From Eudromia elegans (taxonomy: Eukaryota; Chordata; Aves; Tinamiformes; Tinamidae): 64,000 nucleotides of DNA. The stretch is from contig PTEX01000147.1 in the NCBI GenBank assembly GCA_003342815.1, positions 761,239-825,238 on the forward strand, written 5' to 3'. The notes beneath the pieces were generated by a model. It saw nothing but the letters and a program-made list of their open reading frames with translations, was not told the DNA's origin and made no database searches. Below, in pieces: positions 35,738-48,800 of this stretch; position 1 is the stretch's first letter, and each line of letters begins with the position of its first letter. The translations under genes and the position numbers were made by a program.

Positions 35738-36708
35738 AAATAATTACACGTTAGAAGGAAATTAGTAGAATATTTCACACACAGGGTTATGAAAAGTTTA
35801 GAATCAGAGCTCCATGTTTCCCTGCTTCTTCTCCTCCCCTTCCACATACCCTGGTCCACTGCAATCACTGTTCAACACGAGAGCGCTGCCGCACCTTGCA
35901 GCCCTAGCAGTACAGACTATGGCACTTACATTTACAAACTACAAATACTCTCAGAAGAGAACAGTTAAAACTAGGGGAGAGGGACAGGTCCAGGGTACAA
36001 AAGAGGACCTCTTAATTTGATCACAGATGCTCTCCTAATCAAGACTTACAGTTCAGTTATAGCTTCAGTTTCATTGCAAGGGGAGAAAGATGAAGAAATA
36101 TCCATTCGTTAGTAAGCCAAAAGCTCAAATTACAAAAGTTTCTTCAAATTTTGCATTAATTGAAGGTGTGCTAAGACAATGAGGAAGGATAAAACCAGGA
36201 TTTTACATGAGTAGGCAGTGCTCCAAAGCAACAGATTCCTTAGTTACTGCTGATAATGGACTACGATTTCACAACAGAGTAAAATACCAGTCTGAACAAG
36301 CAGACAGTGTCATACCAGCATATACAAACATACGGCAGCGCTGGAGATGCTGGTGAAGATGGAGGAGAAGGACAAAGTATGTGGGAGTACTGGGAGTAGA
36401 GACAGATCTTCTTGTTTTCTGTGCAAAAGGAGCCAGGACCCTTCTACTGGGGAAAATGTCCTTACTTTAGAGATAACAGCTCATCGTGGGATGTGCAGGA
36501 GTCCAGGGAGATAGATAAGGTTAAATGAAAAGAGAGCTAGATGTGTCTCAACAAGACCAGCCCTAAGAGGAAGGGGCTCAGGCACCCAGCAAGTTCCTTG
36601 AAGGAAGTCACAGCTAAATCAGCCTGTCACGTGGGGAGTGTGCCAGGTGAGAGTGAGACCCAGAAAAGGGATTCGCTGTCCACGGGGAAAATCCACATGG
36701 AAGTGAAA

Positions 36709-39700
36709 TCAGTCGGTAGGCCAGACCATGCTGTTCAGCTTGGCTTTGGCCTTGGCGATGAACTCTTCCGAGGCCTGAACAAGTGGAAAACGTGGTGGTC
36801 CCATGGGAATGCCAGAAACAAAAGTCATTATTGCTTTAGTCTGAGCAACACCAAAACCTGGGCAGACAAAAGAGAAAGCAGGTAATTTACAGGTTATTTA
36901 ACTCACATTCATACAGATTCTTTGCAGCTTGCATGCAGCATGTATAGCAAAAGTACAGTTAACATGGTGTGAAAACCATGAAGCATGAAATCAGTTTCTC
37001 TACAACACTCCAGCTTTGGTGGTCTTACTGCCTTTTGTATTAAAAATAGTGTTTGTTTCTATCAAATCACTCTATTTCAAAGGGTTTTGTCTTTATTCTC
37101 ATTATATAGCACTGAGCAGAGTTATTTTAAAAATATAATCAAGAAAGGACAGACAAGTATTAGAGCTGCTTTTTCCTGCTGGGGCACCATGATTTGAGGT
37201 CAATGACTCTCAAAGCAAAGAAGGCAGAAATGGGCATTTGGAGACATAATAATAAAAACACACAGAGGAAGAGTCAAGATAAGAGAAAGGTAAAACAATA
37301 AATCACGGAAAAACTATTTTAAAGATGTAAAACTTCACAGTAGAAGGAAGGAAGTGAAAGAGGAATCTTTTGGGGAGGCTTCCCTTTGGTGCCTGCCCTT
37401 TGTTCAACTCTCAGCTGCTACTAACTCAGGAAACACCATGTGCAACATTTTCTCATGAAATCTATCAGGAAGGAAATCCAGCAATATGATGCCTTCTGGA
37501 GCACTCCATCTCCTTTTTAATATAACAAAGGGCAAGGACTATGTAGAACTTACCTAGTTTGATGACAAAGTTAAGAAATTCACCAGTGAGAAACTAGAAA
37601 AGACAAACAGCACTTTATTCACTCTGTCATGTGTGTAAGACAGAGGCATCTACAGGTATTATGGTATTTACATTTTATACAACTGGGACACCGCTCTGGG
37701 AAACCTGGCCAGTCTATGGGAAATATTAATTCTATTCCACTGGAACAGGGAGAGAGAGAGAAGGATAGCATGTAAGAAAACCGTCATTCCTGTCATTATA
37801 TCACTCCCTGTTCAGCATGCCCCTGCAGCTGTCTGGGAACACTGATAAGTCTCATGTCAGGCTGTAAAAGTTAATAAATCTCCATTTCCACTGCCCAGTA
37901 AAGAGGTTTCTAAAGCAGACCATCCTTTATTGTTAAAGTTTCATCTTACAGTCACTTTAAGACAAAAGAGGGACGTCTTACATCCCAGTGGAAGATGAAG
38001 ATATCAAGTACAATTTGTATGCTGCCTACCCAGAACATCTCACAAATCATCAAACAGGCCAGAATGAAAAAGAGCACGCCAGAACTGATTGGCAGCAGCT
38101 TTCCACATCCCCTCATACAAGGTATTCCCCAGAATCATGGTGCCTGGCCACTGTGGGGCTGTTCAGGATAAAAGGTAATCTGTACCTGATACTTCCGTGC
38201 TAATGAAAGGTCATGCTGCGCAAAAGCTTGCAACATCATGCTGTTCTTTTGACCCAAGTAGTTGTAGGTACTGAAAATAATAAAAATAAAATGTTTGGCA
38301 AATGCAAGGGAGGCTTAGAAGAATCACTGGAACAGAAAACGTAGCCCACAGGTCTTCTGTCTAAGTATTATCAGAATGAAGTGCGACAGATTTTCATGCA
38401 GTCTGGTGCACGTATTTATAGCGACAGGCTCATAAGGATGCCAAGCCCTAAAAAAAAACATTTAAAGCTTGATTTCTCTCCCTATTTCTTCCCAAATGAA
38501 ACTGCTTTTCAAAATTATTGACAATAATAATGATAATAAAACAGTTAGGCAATACTGAAGGGCAATCAATTTTCTAGATTATTGTTCATTTAATGGATTG
38601 TCTACACAAGAGGAGAAATATACAATAATTCATCTAAGCAGCCCAGCGTGAAGAGGAAAAAGAACTAAAATTTGAACAGAGAAAACACTGTTCCAGAGAC
38701 CTGTTTCTCACAGAGTGAAAAAGGCAGAGATTTAATCTCTCTAAGCTCTTACCCTACAATGAAGATAAATAAGTTTCCTATTTCAGAAAGGTGCTGTGAG
38801 GATAAAAGCATACATAATAACCCTTGGGTCACCTCACAAACTGCATCAAGAATCACCCAAACTGGGACACTCAGGTCTGGGTTAAACAGTGGTGCCACTG
38901 CTGGCACTCAGGCTAGCTCATTGGCCTGCTCTCTACTGTGCTGCCTTTTCTTGCAAAGGCGTTCACTACTATAATAGAAGGTAAGGAGAAAAATCCTATG
39001 CAGAGAGTGGCAGACATATGAGAAAAGTGTTTATGGGAAGGGGAAAAGGAGTCCAAGACATACTGACCTTCCAACCGCTCCATGTGCCCCTATTGCCAGT
39101 GCACTGAGCAGTTGCTAGTGTGGGATGGGAGAGGAGAGAAAGAGTATTTTTACTTTGTGTAACAAACATTTTAGAAAGAAAAAGAAACAGCAAAACTATT
39201 TGGCACTCAATGTCCAGCTTTACTTTTTTTCCAGGCTGAAGCAAGACAATGCCTTAAGAAAAAAAATCATTAAGAGGAACCTCTTACCTCATCCACTCCA
39301 TAAAGAAATACAAACTCTTCTCCATCATTCTTGTTTATACACTGTGCAAGGTCCAAGAGGTCTGTGTCACTGAACTTCACACCCTGGAAGGTTGGGATCT
39401 GCTCTTTTATCCCATGCAGCAACTCTTCAACACGAACTGTGCAGAACAGCAATCCCACATGAAGAAACACATCCCTGTCCTGTTAAACTTCCCTGCCTCC
39501 TCCCCAAGGGGGCACAGTGAGACTTAGTATTTTTACAAGTTTTTCACTGTTGGCATAAGCCTGGTAAACTATGTAAAGCAACAATTTCAATGTCATTTTG
39601 CCCAAAATTACATCACAATAATCTTTCCATCTTCCCTGAAGTATTCCCTTTTCCAGATCAGAAGGAAAAGAACCCAGAGAAATGAAAATTTGTGAACGAA

Positions 39701-42700
39701 CTGGCAACAATTTACTTAAGGATAAATATAGGTTCATACACCCAAAGGCACCCCATATCTTAGTAAGAGATTATATTTTCTGTTCCTTATTCCTCTCCTA
39801 AATAGTGAGTCTTGCAGAACTCAGCCATTGAGTTTATTCGGGCCTGGCTTAGGAAGAGCAGAGCAAACAGTACTTACTCTTTACACCCGTCAGAAGAGGA
39901 ATGTGATAGTAATAAAATGGAACAGCAGGAGCTTCAGCTGCGACTTCCCGTAAGAAGGCAATCAGCTCATCTGGAAGAAAACAACCAACTGACCCCATAA
40001 GTGGAGGAGACTATCCCTGGTGAAAGGCAGTTCAGATTCACACAGTTGCAGTCTGTGGAAATGCCATTTTACTGACTTGTACATTTCAGTATGACAGTGC
40101 ACAGTCACAGAAGAGTAACATTTTAAGATAAGAGTTATTAGAGCAGATCTTCTTCCTTAGAGTCTTACTCACTGCATCCTCTACAAACCCTAGGCCACAG
40201 TCTATCTTCCTACTGACACAGCAGCAGGTAAAAGTAACGTGTTGAAATTTTTTAACCTTTCTACTGTTGTCACAGCAAAGGTCTTCTGCTCACCTTTGGT
40301 GTTGTTCTTCAGCATTTACCAGTTTGATTGCTACTTATTGTGCCCTTGGCTATGAGTACAGGCCATTCTTGCAATGCATTCTCTCCTATTTCTGTGAGTT
40401 TTCATATGCTCCTTTTCACTCATAATTCAGACCAATCTTACAACATTTCTGTTACAATGTTCCACATTATTTGGTTCCCTCATATCATGTTTATTATGTT
40501 AAAAGCAAAATACTCAATACTAGAAGTTTTGAGGTAACGTGAGATGCGCAGAACTGAAGGATGATAACCCTTCTAAGACCTGAGGTATGGCAACACTTGC
40601 TCCAGAAGGAACAGCACTGTCATCACTGCTCCTCAGAGCATATGAGCTCTCTTTTTCCACAAATTACTGCTAATAACTTGATCAGGTCTAAAAACCACTC
40701 ACCTTTGTTTGTGGGTTTGAAGAAGAAAGGGGTTATTACAGCAATACCACTTGCGCCTATGGCTGCTGCATGTCTTGCCTATAAAAGAGAGAAGATACCT
40801 GAAGGTAATCTGCTTTATTTATTATTATATTTATTATACGCACTGTGAAAATGAATTACATCATTTACACACCAGCTCTTGGGAGTCCGGCAGACTCAGC
40901 GCTCCCACATGAATGATCACATGATCCAATCTGCATAAGAACAAAACCAGAAAATTTTAGTAGACTTCACTGACGGTGAAAAATATCAGACTTGCAAAAT
41001 GAATCCATTCAGATGAGGGAGCCACAAAACAAGAACATTCCTGAGCTAAATTACTACTGAAAAGGATTTAAACCTGTGCTGACTTGAAGGGTAAACACAT
41101 GGGGAAAATGTCTACACTGGCAAGCAGCTAGTGGTGAGAAAAAAATGCACATCTGCAAAATAAATCATGTATGAATGTTTCCTGCCATATCTGTAAGGCC
41201 ATCAGGAGTGAAAAATCTTCATATTTTATTAGATGTGAAGATTTATATGGAGCTGGGAAAGCGGAAGAATATTAAGGCATATTGCTTTCTGAAGCCATTG
41301 CTTTGCAGAATTATGAGAGGAGCAGAGCAGCCTCATGGCATCTTCTTTAACTGTTAGCCTGCTCCATTCAACATAATTTCCCAATTTCCAGGTAATCAAT
41401 TCCATTTCTGTGCTTCACTTTTACTTCTACACAGACTGTAAGTATCCACACCAGTTTATTTTCTCTCACTATACCTCCCACCCTAAAACACCTCCTCCTC
41501 TCCAAGAGGAAGCAGGACTGAGTAAAAGAGAACTGTGACAGGTACTGGGATGAAGGGGAGAGTAGACCTGTATTAGATACACAGCTAGACTCAGAAGTGC
41601 TTAAACACTTTGCATCTCAGCTTCCCCCATACCAAACCATTCACTGAATGTATTAAAACATTCTGAAATGCTCACAGGGCTTTAAACTGGCTGAACTCTT
41701 TTTTTCTTTCATTTCTTTTCAAGAATAAGAAAAGGGCACAACTCAGAGTCCTTTTTTTCCTCCCAGTCCCATAGTGTACCCAAGAGAAGATGAAATGGCT
41801 ACCAGCTATCTATGTGTCAGTAACGACACTTTCTTCTATAAGGGACCTGGAAAACAAACCCCAACAACAAAACATCCCAAGAAAAGCCACCAGCAGACAG
41901 ATGCGGCTCTGCACTCAGAGATGCCTGTATCATAACACGAGCTCTGGGATTTCCTGCTCCCTCTCAGCTACTCACTTGTCTTTTCCTTGGCGCACCCATT
42001 CTACTGCCAGCTGCTTCCTCTCCTGGACGCTGAGGGACAGGCCTTCTCCTGTTGTGCCATTCACTGTTTCAATAAAACACAACACTCTTGCTGAGACCCT
42101 CCCTCCAGGCATTGGTTTTACTGAAGACGGTTATTGACATTTTTATGATAATAAATAGAAACATTTTTCTCCTAGTACACTTTCAGATAACAGTATTCCA
42201 CATCAGTGGTTACACAGGGCTTACAGTGTTGTCAGCACTACATGCTTGGGTTCGAGATGTAGGTGTTTCAGCATCCATGGGAGGAAAAATGTGGAATCAG
42301 ATGCCGAAACTGGACAACAGTGACAAAGGCATGTGGCAAAGGCCACACTCTGCTTCTCCTCTCGCCACTCTTTTGACTTAAATTTTGAGCTGAAAGCGCT
42401 GACCTCAGCTTACTTAAACATGCCATGCTGTGAACCAAGGTGTATTTTCCACCCAGCCATCCCTGCTGTGAGGGCAGAAGCCCTCAAAACAGTGGCAGAG
42501 CAAACAGATAAGAGCAGCAGTTACTGAGATATCATCCAGCACACTACAGATCTCTCCAAGAAGCCCATTCGTTGAGGAGTCTGTTGGATGCCATGGATTC
42601 CTGATTTTCTATCAGACAATTGCATCTTGTTCAGGTAGACGACAGAATCACTCAAGTGCTGCCAATCCAGCATTACACATTTGTCTCTGTATGAAGGCAA

Positions 42701-44808
42701 CATTTATTTTAGTCTGCATACTAAGGAAGAGTGGGCAAAAGCAGACCCCTGAAATATTGCTTACACTCTCTCTACTGTCTATTAAAATGTCTATTATAAT
42801 TCTGCATAAATAGAGCTTCCCATTACAGCTCTTCTCAGGCAAGGTAAAACAGCACTAGTATCCAGAGCATTAAACTTAACTTTTTTTTTCCCCAAAAAAC
42901 AACAAAAAAACCCCAACTTACCAAAAATGTTCTTCACATTCTGTTTGCTGACCAAATAATCCACATACTGATGAATCACCAGGAGATTAATTTGCCTGAA
43001 AGGAAAAGAAGCTTAGGAACCTCAGCTACTATAAGTCTCTGCCCACAGAAATCTTACGTATTTTTGAAGCCTTGCACTTATACATACATGGATATCTCTG
43101 AGATATGATACTCTCAGCATTTTAACAATTCAGGTAACAGCTCAGTTCTGAATGTCATGTACTTTCCTCCAGCTCCTCTTTCTCCTGACACGTTGTTTGC
43201 TGTTCCAATGTTATTTCACCTGATAATTGCTGAAGGCTTCTCATACCAAAGGGCATTTTTGGAGAGAGATGGGAGATCATAAGGCACTGAAGCCTTTTTA
43301 AGTATTAGGGAAACAAGAGTGCTCTTCAGAGCACAGTGGTGTTCGTGCAAGTGCTGGCAAAGAGCTAAGCTATCCTCACTGCAGGATATAGACTGCAAAA
43401 CGGTATCTGGTGGATGTGACTTTGACCTCTTGTTAAAAAGGATGACAAAGAGGGAAGTTAGGATTCTAGGTTTATCTCCTCTCCAGAACAAACTTACTTT
43501 ACTTATCAGTGATTCATATTTTGCTGTTGTTCTAACCTGTCAAATATGCACGGCAACCCTGTGGTCTGGAAGTCAATTCTGAGACCTTTACTGTGTACAC
43601 ACATGACCTGCAATTTCATAGCTGCTCTCGCAGGATCTATCTGACCATGACAGTGCATGTCCCAGCAGTGGGACCAGAACATCCTCCAAATGCTTGCTGC
43701 AATAAACTCAAGTAGTAATAAAAAAGAAAATTAGAAATAAGTTTCCTCTAAAGCACAAAATTAAGCAGTGACTGTAATGCAAATGAGTTCTCTGACTGAT
43801 ATAGTACTTGCTTGGCAAACTAACCAAAAGAAAAGTCTTGCTTTTAACGGACCACATTAGCAAATCTCCATCATCTTCCTCAAATACTTGTTCAGCTCTT
43901 GGCTTATCAGAATATTTCAGAATATCAAAATATTTCAAGATCCTTGGCAAACTGCAAACAACTCAATTTTGCAACATCAAATGAAATATGGAAGAAATCT
44001 TTTAATCAACATTTCTTTGAGGAAGGCTGAATTTCAACTTTTGATTTGTCTATCATTTTCAGAACTTGCAAATCTTGCAATGTTCTCTTGCTTAAACTGA
44101 TCCATTACACACATAAATGTTCATGACTTAGGGCCAAGAGCCCTATAACTGGACATCAGACTTAGACATTTGTTTCCCAGATCTCAGGCGTTCTTTTTAT
44201 TTTGTGATTTGTGATTGAACTATAATATACCTTAGAAAACTTGAAAATATTACAATGTGCATATAATCTTACTATAGTTTAGTTTGCACCTAGAAAAGTA
44301 GTAGAAAAAGACACAGGACTGACTCAACATTTCTCACCCCAGATCTTCCTGGGGGCACTCGCTGAGAGACCAAAGGCTGCAGAGGTAAAGGGAACCCGCT
44401 AGTGCTATTAGTCCTTTCTCATCCTACTTATCCCTTCTTCCAAGGGCAAGCCTGGATGGTTTGGTTACAAAATTAACCTCATCTTTTTATGGCTATATGG
44501 AAGGGGATAAGCTTTTTAAACCTTTAGTTGTAGTACACTTTTGTGTACTGCACTACACTTGTACACTCTAAGCTCTACACTATTCACCAAAACCGAAAAG
44601 GTGAATTTATCAGAGAGATAATAAAAAAATAAAACCAAACAACCATCATTTCTGTAAAAGGAAGCAGGAAAATAAAGCTTTATGATAACATTTGAGGATG
44701 CAATTTTGATCATGCAACGACTGTGCTGCAAACTAATACTTACCCATCAGGAGTCATTGGAGTGATTGTAGCTGCTACAAGACCCTGTAACTTCTTTCTG
44801 GGTGCCAT
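36709..44808 (-). CDS. NPL: NPL, N-acetylneuraminate pyruvate lyase (complete, 11 coding exons, 307 aa)
   Basis: Cytosolic class I aldolase that splits N-acetylneuraminate (sialic acid) into N-acetylmannosamine and pyruvate. Coding exons in transcript order: 44744-44808 (ATG), 42922-42995, 41976-42063, 40873-40930, 40703-40778, 39878-39970, 39288-39436, 39068-39114, 38186-38270, 37554-37593 and 36709-36857 (TGA). They total 924 nt with all phases matching. Visible family hallmarks: N-terminal [14 protein letters not shown], pyruvate-carboxylate motif NGTTGEG (48-54), proton-transfer Tyr142 in FYYYHIP, Schiff-base Lys172 in [10 protein letters not shown], and the C-terminal SGIPMGPPR segment. 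Each human counterpart is one number higher. The protein is about 13 residues shorter than human NPL (about 320), mostly at the C-terminus, which ends NSMVWPTD. A short untranslated stretch precedes the ATG after an acceptor at about 44813, so a non-coding first exon must lie upstream. NPL is head to tail behind DHX9, as in mammals. Confidence 0.97.
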
Positions 44809-45229
44809 TGAACTGCTTGGAAAGCAAAGAAAGAAATAATAAATAAATTCTGTACTGTTTCAGCTGACTGCTATTAACAAGAAAGCTCCACAGGCAAAGT
44901 CCATAAGAGGTGACCCGTGCAGGGTTTTTTGCAGTGGAGAAAAGAACCTCGAGAGAATTGCTGAGTTTTTGCTCACAGGGAAGCGTCTTGCAACGTGCCC
45001 CATCCACGGGCAGGAACGGGAACACCACCTGTGGCTTCTGGACGCTTTTTCTTCACTATTCCTTGCTCACACATAGGTTATGGCCTGACCCTCGCACAGG
45101 GACAGCGGGCAGCTCGTGAGGCTGAATGCATTGTGGAGAATCCCGGCTCATCCCCCTTCACTCGCGCTTGAGAAAGGGGAAGGAAGCTGGGAACGCTGTC
45201 ACACCAGCCAAGAAGGGGAAGAGTGAAGC

Positions 45230-45720
45230 CCGAAACCTCCTCATCCAAGAGGGCCAGAACCCGCCGGCCAGCGAGGGCCGGCCCGGCCAGCGTCGCCCCT
45301 CCGCGCTGCCGAGCCGCCCGAGCAGCGGCACGACGGGCGGCCACCGCTGAGGCCGCGGCGCTCGGCNNNNNNNNNNNNNNNNNNNNNNNNNNNNNNNNNN
45401 NNNNNNNNNNNNNNNNNNNNNNNNNNNNNNNNNNNNNNNNNNNNNNNNNNNNNNNNNNNNNNNNNNNNNNNNNGCGGGCGCCACCGCCCACCCGCTCCGC
45501 CCCCGTGGTCGGGGCCGGCCCCGCGGCGGCGGCCGTTGGAGCCGTTGGGCCGGGCGGGCGCCGGCCGTTGGGACCGTTGGGCGGCGCACGCCTCAGGGGG
45601 CGTTTGGGCGAGCCCGCTGCCTCTCCCCTTTCACCCAGGGAGCGCTTTACCCCGTGCGGAGGCGCGGCGCTGGCCGGGTGGCACCCCGAGACAGGCTGCT
45701 GATCCCAGCCGACACCTCCG
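45230..45720 (-). promoter_or_regulatory. CpG island, probable NPL promoter, broken by an assembly gap
   Basis: Strongly GC- and CpG-rich sequence about 0.4-0.9 kb upstream of the NPL start-codon exon, the expected place for the NPL first exon and promoter. Positions 45367-45473 are N. The exact NPL start site and any divergent transcript cannot be read. The long frames here depend on the N run and GC bias. Confidence 0.6.
45367..45473. other. Assembly gap (107 N)
   Basis: Continuous run of N within the CpG island. The true length is unknown; GC-rich promoters are often missing from draft bird assemblies. Confidence 0.99.
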
Positions 45721-45837
45721 GCGAGCTGCTGCCCCTAAACGACACTTATTTAAACCATCTTCACTTTGATAGAGTTCCCAAATCGAGGGACAGCCGTGCC
45801 AAACTTTAAAATGCAAGTAGTGACTAGCATTACCCAA

Positions 45838-48800
45838 ACGACTGTCACCCGCACAGAATTACTCCTTTCCTAAGAGCATGCTGATAAACCAGGTGGGATG
45901 CTGCTTTGGTTTTACGGAGGAAAAGGGGTTTGGCAGCGGCAGGCACCGGCTGTCACGCGAGCCTGCCCTGTTGGGGAGTTCTGCTGACCTGACCAACATT
46001 TAAGAACCCATCAGTGTCACTGCATTTCTGAAGGCAGTTTGCACCGCTCCTAGACTTAACAGTGGGGAAGGGCAGTCTTGATGGGGGCAATGGAAATACC
46101 CTTTGTGTACAAGGTTACAGCTAAAAAAACCCAAGGAAACAAACCAACAAACTTACAAAGACAACGATCACTGCTTGCCTGAAGGACAGGGAGGAAGTTG
46201 GCACCATTGGACATTTTCTCTGAAGACAGACATGTTCTCGTGACCTCCTTCCCTCTCCATGAGCTTCCCTCCTCGCCCCGACTCTTGGAGGAGCTGCCAG
46301 AACAGCCGCAGCCTCTGCAATCCTCTGCAATGCAAGACCAATGCTTTCAGTGCTGCTTGGACTTAGCGGTCACCATAGCACTGTAGACTATTGGGGGGGC
46401 GATTCCAAACGAAGGTGAGAAAACAGTTTTGTGAATTTCTGCAGGGATTTTTTCCCAGCCATTAGCCACTGTGTGAAAAACAGGAACATACTTGCTCTAT
46501 GGAGCTAGAGATCAGCGGGGAAGGAAGCCTGGCTGCAAAGAACATGTTTGTTTTGCAGTCTGCAGATAACATAGAGTGACTCGAGCTAGCTGAGCTACAT
46601 TAAGTTGTCTAAGCCTGCACTTTGGAGCTGGGTGAAGAAACACGCTCATGGTACAGTGTGCTCGGCAGTGTCAGAGCACTCATGGAGTCTTATCTGCTTG
46701 GGATCCACATATCTGCTGTGCAGGGCAATATAAAGCAGGCCAAGAGGGGCTCGCAGAGGCTGGACTTAGTAAATGAGGAACCCAATCTAGGTTGATTTGT
46801 CATAAAGCCATCACTAGAGGGCATGTCTCTGTCACAGCAGCCAACTCAAGTGCTTGCTAAGGGTTAGTCAGGGTTCTGATAGCGCATTGTTGGTTAAAAG
46901 ATCTTTTTCTGAGCAATTACAACTGGTCACATTAGTCAAATTCATCTTTTCTCTGTTCGCAGGGAAAATAAGATTGTTAAAAGATCAAATTTAAAACTAC
47001 ATATGAGTAATGTAATGTAAGCATGTTATTATAGTAAAAGAAAGTTTTACATGTATTAGCATATGTTGTAGCACTAAAACAAACAGACTAACAGTCCTTG
47101 TGCCTTAAAAAACAGAGGTCATATTTAGCTCTTGTGCTCCTCACCACGGCTCATCAGATAATAGCTATCTCTGGTGTAGGGGTGCCTGTCAGGGGGCATC
47201 CTGTCTGTGTGAAAACACACACAAGTAACATAAAAACACAAGATTATCGGCTCCCTGCTTCCTCATCACCTGCCTCTCCTTCATCCTGTTTCTTGATCCC
47301 TCCATTCCACAAAAACAGTGCCATGTCATGAATTTGAATCTTCTCAGCATATCTAGCCATGGGACTGTCATCACCTGTTAACATGATGTACAAGTGACCC
47401 CTTAATGCCCTGCGTGGATTCACAACTGACATTTAACAGCTGCAGAAGAAAAGGAGCTGTGAAAGGTCACATAAATTGCATAAGGACTGGTCACCAAAAA
47501 AGGCACAAACGAGTCTTTCCTGAGAATGCACCAATGCCTGCAGGCTGCAGCTCTGCTATGGGGCTTGCTTTGCAGACTGAGGGAAATCCTTTTGCTTTGC
47601 ACACCTCCTTCCTATCCATAAAACAGGTGTAGTAAAACACTCCGCCTTCTGTACTCCCCTACAGCTCTTACACTAGAGTGGGTGGTGAGAGTTCGCAGTG
47701 TCCACAGCAAAGAGAACAATCCCCTGTTGTTCTGCACCTTGGGAGCACATTTTTCATGCAGTCACATAGTAATCTTAGGAGCTTGGGCTTGTGGCATTCC
47801 TCCTCCACTCCAAAATATGCTCACTGTGGGTTGTTCACACTCAGATGTCATTTTCTCTGGGACTGGGCTTTACTAGATGTGTATGTGAATACAGCATCTG
47901 AAGGATGATGCTCCCCTCAGGGAAAGAAACGAGCCTGTGGTGGCCATTTAAAATATGTCATTACTCTCTTTTATTATCACTGAAGAAGACACTTTAAGTG
48001 CATGTTTAATGCCTAATATATCCTTTGAATGGACAAACACATCTAGAAAAGCTTAAATGACTGTGGGAATTTATATTCAGGAGAATATGAAGATAGGAAT
48101 TCATACTCAAGACAGAATCCAAAATCCACTCTGCAGATTTTGGGCAAGGCAGAAGTGTTTACACTTTCTGCAATTCTGTAAAGCTGCAGCATGCTGTGCA
48201 ATGACTTGCCACAGAAGTAAGTAGTAAAATGTCACTGTTGCCAAAGCTCAGAGTAGGACAAGGAAACCAACACAAATAATATTAATAAAAACAACTAAAG
48301 GAATAAGAAGGCAGTTTTTATAGTTTTAAGCATCTTTTTTCCATATGGAAAATAAGCATTAATCTCAAAAGCTTACAGAATTGACAGCATAAGCTAACTT
48401 CAAATAGGAAAGTTATAAACATTTAAGAAACACGTTTGTGTCCAGAAACTGAACTGCAAGCAGGCTGCCATGTGTGAACATGGCAGTGAACATAATGTCA
48501 CACAACATGTGTGAACATAATGATTGACATTATCTATTAAGAACTTGTTAACTGATTTTCTGAGGTTGCTTAATTTCCAAAGGCCCCATAACTTTCCTCC
48601 AAAGTATGTTATATATACGTATTTATTACTACTGGAACAGATCCAACAATTTCTGCAATGACTACAATTTACCATCCTTGCCTTTTACTTCGACTTTCCC
48701 AACCCTTCCCTGGACCTGTCACACTCTTGACAGTACCATGTGGATTTTCCCATCTTTTAAGCTGTGAGGTGTTCAGATTTCTTTGGGAGTAATATAACTT

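Noticed and set aside
35814-36885. Small + strand frames over the NPL 3' end
   Set aside because: They are antisense to the NPL last exon and 3' UTR, with no splice sites or motifs.
45078-45769. Frames of 137-159 codons across the N run
   Set aside because: They run through 107 unknown bases and are Ala/Arg/Pro-rich CpG-island artefacts.
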